A program made the position numbers and the translations under genes. A stretch of DNA of 41,133 nucleotides from Candidatus Sulfurimonas ponti (GTDB lineage Bacteria; Campylobacterota; Campylobacteria; Campylobacterales; Sulfurimonadaceae). The notes under the pieces were generated by a model. That model had not been told where the DNA came from. It saw nothing but the letters and a program-made list of their open reading frames with translations, and searched no databases. The stretch covers positions 1 through 41,133 of the forward strand of contig JACNLH010000079.1 in the NCBI GenBank assembly GCA_014381585.1, in the 5' to 3' direction. Below are positions 37,180 to 41,133 of this stretch, piece by piece (within the stretch, counting starts at the first letter, position 1; each line of letters opens with the position of its first letter).

Positions 37180-37803
37180 TTAGTCTATATCTTCCCATTT
37201 TTGCGTAAATTCATTTATCTCATTTCCAGGGATTTTCAACCTAGCTGCTTTTGCTATAGTTTTTAAAATCCCGGCAGCTTCTTCTAAATCATCATTTATA
37301 ATGAGGTAATCATACTCCGAGATTCGCTGTATTTCTCTTTTAGCCATCTCTAATCGGCCGTTTATCACCTCTTGAGTGTCTGTTTTACGCCCTTGGAGTC
37401 TTTCCTTTAATGCCGAAAGTGTCGGTGGTGAAATAAAAACAGATGTTGTGATATCCCCCAGTCTGTTTGTCACAACCGTGTTTCCTTGCACGTCTATATC
37501 AAAAATAACAAGCTTTGCATCTTTTAAAGCTTGCTTCACCGGTCTGATAGAAGTGCCATAATAATTACCATGCACATTAGCATATTCCAAAAACATATCA
37601 TCTTCTATATCTTTTTTAAACTCTTCTTTTGTTACAAAATGGTAATCAACACCATCCACTTCACCAGTGCGGATTGAACGGGTTGTTGTTGATATCGAAA
37701 AGTGACACTCACCTATATCATCTATAATTTCTTTTAAAATGGTGCTTTTACCGGCTCCGCTAGGACCGGAAAGCACTAGGATGGCCCCGGTGTTATGATT
37801 CAC
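37180..37803 (-). CDS. gmk: Guanylate kinase
   Basis: ILVLSGPSGAGKSTILKEI, SISTTTRSIRTGEVDGVDYHFVTKEEF. Confidence 0.97.
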   Translation of the reverse strand: MNHNTGAILVLSGPSGAGKSTILKEIIDDIGECHFSISTTTRSIRTGEVDGVDYHFVTKEEFKKDIEDDMFLEYANVHGNYYGTSIRPVKQALKDAKLVIFDIDVQGNTVVTNRLGDITTSVFISPPTLSALKERLQGRKTDTQEVINGRLEMAKREIQRISEYDYLIINDDLEEAAGILKTIAKAARLKIPGNEINEFTQKWEDID

Positions 37804-39566
37804 TATTCACTGTCTCCCAGTTCTATATTGATACTGATCTTCATGCCCTTCATTGAAGCGGCTATATCCTCGTTAGATAAGGCTGCAAGAAGTTTTTTTA
37901 AAGACTCAACACCTTTGTTGCTTGATTGGAGCTCTAGGTTTTCTAACCCTGTATCACTGTTTAAGCTGAGATCTTCGATCTCATTAACTTCTGAACTTTC
38001 GCTAGATTCATTCAAACTGTCTAAATTTACTTCTGGAACTTCACCAGATTCACTTGGAGATTCTGCACTTACTTCTCCAATGGCAAGTTGTAAATCTCTT
38101 GCATTTAAGGAATCTAAATCATCTATATCACTTGCAACCATATCCAGCAGTGTCTCTTCATCAAGCTCACTATCCAAATCTTCTTGACTTAGTTTTCCCA
38201 CTGCATTTTCTATTTCAGCTTCCAGGCTTAGTTCTTCACCTAAATCCAATTCATCTAAGTCAAGATCCAAGTCATTGTCCAAGTTGAAGTCTTCAAGTTC
38301 ATCAAGTTCATCAACTTTGTCAGTTTCAAGGGATTCGTTTGGAGTCTCTTCTAATGACAGCTCTTCCTCTGAAAAATCTAGTTCTTCTTCTAGGTCTGTG
38401 TCATTATCTAAGCTGAACTCTTCGAGTTCATCGACTTCTGGAACTTCACTGGATTCACTTGAACTATCTGAATTTACTTCTTCTAGGTCTGTGTCATTAT
38501 CTAAGCTGAACTCTTCGAGTTCATCGACTTCTGGAACTTCACTGGATTCACTTGAACTATCTGAATTTACTTCTTCTAGGTCTGTGTCATTATCTAAGCT
38601 GAACTCTTCGAGTTCATCGACTTCTGGAACTTCACTGGATTCACTTGAACTATCTGAATTTACTTCTTCTAGGTCTGTGTCATTATCTAAGCTGAACTCT
38701 TCGAGTTCATCGACTTCTGGAACTTCACTGGATTCACTTGAAGTTTCTTCAGTCATTTCGCCGAAATCCAGTTCTTCGATTTCATCAAGGTCTGCGACTT
38801 CCATAGCATCATCTAGGCCATCTTCGCTCACCTCATTCACTTCATCAAGTAAGTCTTGCACTTCTTGCAACTCATCTTTATCTAATACACCTTCTGATTC
38901 TTCTTGCAAAAATTCATCAAGGTCTGAGACTTCCATAGATTCATCCGAATCATCTTCGCCCACGTCCAACAAGAGTTCGTCATCAAGGGAAACATCTTCT
39001 ATATCAGACAACTCTTCTAATTCACCAAGATCTTCCATATCCAAGTCATCACCTAAATCAATGTCATCAAGATTTAAATCATCTAATTCATCATCTAGAT
39101 TCAATTCATCATTCGCATCTAAGTCTTCTAAATCTAAATCATTGTCTAAACTGAACTCTTCAAGTTCATCAGCTTCTAAAGTTTCATTTGGCTCATCTGG
39201 AATCTTCTCAATCACTTCTTCTGCATCTGAGGATAAGTCAATTTCATTTGCTTCTCTTCCCAGGCTGGAAAACAGTTCTACAAGATCCGTTGGTAAAAAC
39301 GGTTTCTTTATCACTCTTGTAAAATTATTGTCTTCTTCAGCATTACGAGAACAAATATAAAGGGATTTTGAAAAAGTTATTCTATCTTGAAGTTCACTTA
39401 AAAGTTCAGGTGTGTAAACAGTGTCATCAATTACAACAAGGTCATAAGAACTTTCGCTAACAGCGTCTATACCCCCAACAACCTCTAACTCATCTGAAGT
39501 TTTTTGTGCACTTAATGTAACTAATTTATTAACGACCGGGTTGTCATTTAAAAGTAATATTTTCAA
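37803..39566 (-). CDS. Highly acidic repeat protein with N-terminal receiver-like domain (C. jejuni Cj1178c-like position)
   Basis: N-term MKILLLNDNPVVNKLV...YDLVVIDDTVY...RVIKKPFLPTDLVELF; long Asp/Glu/Leu-rich middle; conserved-looking C-term SLKKLLAALSNEDIAASMKGMKISINIELGD; between gmk and fliR. Confidence 0.85.
   Translation of the reverse strand: MKILLLNDNPVVNKLVTLSAQKTSDELEVVGGIDAVSESSYDLVVIDDTVYTPELLSELQDRITFSKSLYICSRNAEEDNNFTRVIKKPFLPTDLVELFSSLGREANEIDLSSDAEEVIEKIPDEPNETLEADELEEFSLDNDLDLEDLDANDELNLDDELDDLNLDDIDLGDDLDMEDLGELEELSDIEDVSLDDELLLDVGEDDSDESMEVSDLDEFLQEESEGVLDKDELQEVQDLLDEVNEVSEDGLDDAMEVADLDEIEELDFGEMTEETSSESSEVPEVDELEEFSLDNDTDLEEVNSDSSSESSEVPEVDELEEFSLDNDTDLEEVNSDSSSESSEVPEVDELEEFSLDNDTDLEEVNSDSSSESSEVPEVDELEEFSLDNDTDLEEELDFSEEELSLEETPNESLETDKVDELDELEDFNLDNDLDLDLDELDLGEELSLEAEIENAVGKLSQEDLDSELDEETLLDMVASDIDDLDSLNARDLQLAIGEVSAESPSESGEVPEVNLDSLNESSESSEVNEIEDLSLNSDTGLENLELQSSNKGVESLKKLLAALSNEDIAASMKGMKISINIELGDSE
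38385..38742. repeat. Perfect 93-nt tandem repeat, 3.85 copies, in-frame (31 aa unit)
   Basis: Unit ttcttctaggtctgtgtcatt... starts at 38385, 38478, 38571, 38664 with no differences seen between copies. Confidence 0.95.
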
Positions 39567-39625
39567 GGCTGATTCCTTATATTTGAACGAATAATTATAT
39601 ATCTTTATATTGTATCAAAAAAAAA

Positions 39626-40390
39626 TTAAAAAAATATTTCCAAGACATTGAATGCTTCCAACATTTCTTCTTTTAAGATGAGCATAATAGCTGTGAGTGT
39701 GGCAATCAAAACCCCAAAAGAAACCATAATCTTAATAGGAAACCCAATAACTAAAAGATTAAACTGCGGCATTGTTTTCATAAGCATACCAAAAATAATA
39801 TCTGCAAGCCAGGATAAAGCAATAATAGGAAAAGCGATCATAAAGCCCACTAAAAACATTCTAGAAGTTGCATGGATTACATAATTAAACAGATCCTCAG
39901 TCATCATGAATCCGCCTAAAGGAATGGACTTAAGAGAGGCATCCACGTAAAGCAGCACCCAATGATGTAAATCCAAGGCCAGCAAAACCATAAGACCCAT
40001 TAAGGATAAAAATTGAGAGATTATCGGCATAGAGATACCTGATTGCGGGTCAATCGCGCTTGCCATAGAAAAACCCATCATAAAAGATATCTGTCCACCC
40101 GCAAAAGTTATAACATTGTATGCGAGCAATAAAACAATTCCCACAACCAAACCAAACATAAATTCGCTAAGTATTGCTATCAATATGCTTGGCACATTAA
40201 TCGCGATTGTCAATTCAGGCATAGAGGAATAAAAAACAATAGTGAAGAAAAAAGCCATAGCCGCTTTAATATTCATGGGAATATTTGCATGTGAAAAAAT
40301 GGGCACAGCTAAAAACATCGCTGCAAATCGAAAAAACAAAAGCATAAAACCGACAATATTCGCTTCTTTAAATACTTCTGTCCACTCCAT
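39626..40390 (-). CDS. fliR: Flagellar biosynthesis protein FliR
   Basis: Polytopic; RFAAMFLAVPIFSHANIPMNIKAAMAFFFTI..., GGQISFMMGFSMASAIDPQSGISMPIISQFLSLMGLMVLLALDLHHW. Confidence 0.96.
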   Translation of the reverse strand: MEWTEVFKEANIVGFMLLFFRFAAMFLAVPIFSHANIPMNIKAAMAFFFTIVFYSSMPELTIAINVPSILIAILSEFMFGLVVGIVLLLAYNVITFAGGQISFMMGFSMASAIDPQSGISMPIISQFLSLMGLMVLLALDLHHWVLLYVDASLKSIPLGGFMMTEDLFNYVIHATSRMFLVGFMIAFPIIALSWLADIIFGMLMKTMPQFNLLVIGFPIKIMVSFGVLIATLTAIMLILKEEMLEAFNVLEIFF

Positions 40391-40410
40391 CTATTTATAT
40401 CCGGGCGAAA

Positions 40411-41055
40411 TCACTTAAGAGCCTTTAGAGCTTTATTTTCTAATTTGTACACGCGGTCACACAAATGGGCTAAATTTTCGTCATGTGTCACTAAAATCAT
40501 ACCTGCATTTTCATTTTTACAATACTCAAAAAAAAGATTCATCACTTCATTTGCTGTTATCTTATCAAGGTTTCCAGTCGGTTCATCAGCAAAAATAAGG
40601 CGTGGTTTTTTCGTCAACACTCTTGCTATAGAAATACGCTGTTGTTGACCGCCTGAGAGTTCTGTCACTTTTTGCTGTATACATTCTTCTATGTTTAAAC
40701 GTCTAAGTAATTCTGTGTCTATATTTTGTGAGCTAAGGATTGCTGCCACTTCTAAATTTTCATATGCACTAAAACCTTTAAATAGATAATGAGACTGAAA
40801 GACCAAGCCTATATCATCTCTTTTCATTTGTGAAAGTTTTGCTTCTTTCATCTCGTAAATATTTTTACCAAACAAAGAGACTTCACCTTCATCAGGCTTT
40901 AGCAAGGAGGACAGTATATGCAATAAGGTCGACTTCCCACTGCCACTCATACCAATAATTGCTATTGTTTCTTGAGAGTCCAACTCCAAAGATACATCTG
41001 AAAAAAGCTCATATTCAAAAGTGTGCGAAAGGTTTTTAGCGGATAATAAATTCAT
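40411..41055 (-). CDS. ABC transporter ATP-binding protein (LolD/MacB-type)
   Basis: IIGMSGSGKSTLLHILSSLLKPDEGEVSLFG, LSGGQQQRISIARVL, IFADEPTGNLD. Confidence 0.93.
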   Translation of the reverse strand: MNLLSAKNLSHTFEYELFSDVSLELDSQETIAIIGMSGSGKSTLLHILSSLLKPDEGEVSLFGKNIYEMKEAKLSQMKRDDIGLVFQSHYLFKGFSAYENLEVAAILSSQNIDTELLRRLNIEECIQQKVTELSGGQQQRISIARVLTKKPRLIFADEPTGNLDKITANEVMNLFFEYCKNENAGMILVTHDENLAHLCDRVYKLENKALKALK

Positions 41056-41133
41056 AAGAGGATTATATCTAATGTAACTAACGATTTTAAAATATTTTAT
41101 CAGAAATTTATTTTTTTGTAGATTGAGAGGGTT

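Noticed and set aside
38275-39360. 361-aa serine-rich ORF on the + strand
   Set aside because: Antisense shadow of the acidic gene: GAA/GAT/GAC-rich codons read on the opposite strand give TCx serine codons. The sense ORF has recognisable termini and syntenic support.
1-41133. CRISPR arrays, tRNA/rRNA genes, intact IS elements or prophage genes
   Set aside because: None recognised on reading; the only direct tandem repeat is the coding 93-nt array and the palindromic elements are not evenly spaced.

Overview
This 41 kb window reads as a chromosomal backbone segment of a Campylobacterota (epsilonproteobacterial, Sulfurimonas-like) genome. Most genes are on the minus strand. Conserved blocks are: (i) ffh / rpsP-khpA-rimM-trmD-rplS; (ii) waaA, rluA-type, HP0958-like zinc ribbon, Nif3, TPR, M23, smpB, ispE, csrA, truB, uvrD-type helicase; (iii) LysR regulator, aminotransferase IV, cysK, modABC and a single-domain globin; (iv) nhaA, pyk, dipeptide epimerase, DUF819, amidase; (v) exonuclease, trpB, NhaC-type antiporter; (vi) argS, tatA, gmk, highly acidic protein, fliR, ABC ATPase (Cj1175c-Cj1180c-like order). 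No rRNA, tRNA, CRISPR array or intact transposon was seen. The most interesting material is small or non-coding. There is a pair of 98-nt oppositely oriented hairpin elements with a shared 50-nt core (5620-5822), a looser relative touching the ffh stop codon (3650-3759), and a different nested palindrome touching the khpA stop (2817-2879). A promoter followed by a ~230-nt multi-hairpin leader lies upstream of rpsP. Other points are a DUF429::GIY-YIG nuclease fusion, a 46-codon remnant of an MmeI-like restriction-methyltransferase beside a RelE-type toxin-antitoxin pair between ispE and smpB, a candidate SspB-like ClpXP adaptor, and a perfect 93-nt in-frame tandem repeat in the acidic receiver-like protein. 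All family calls come from reading the sequence; no database search was run.
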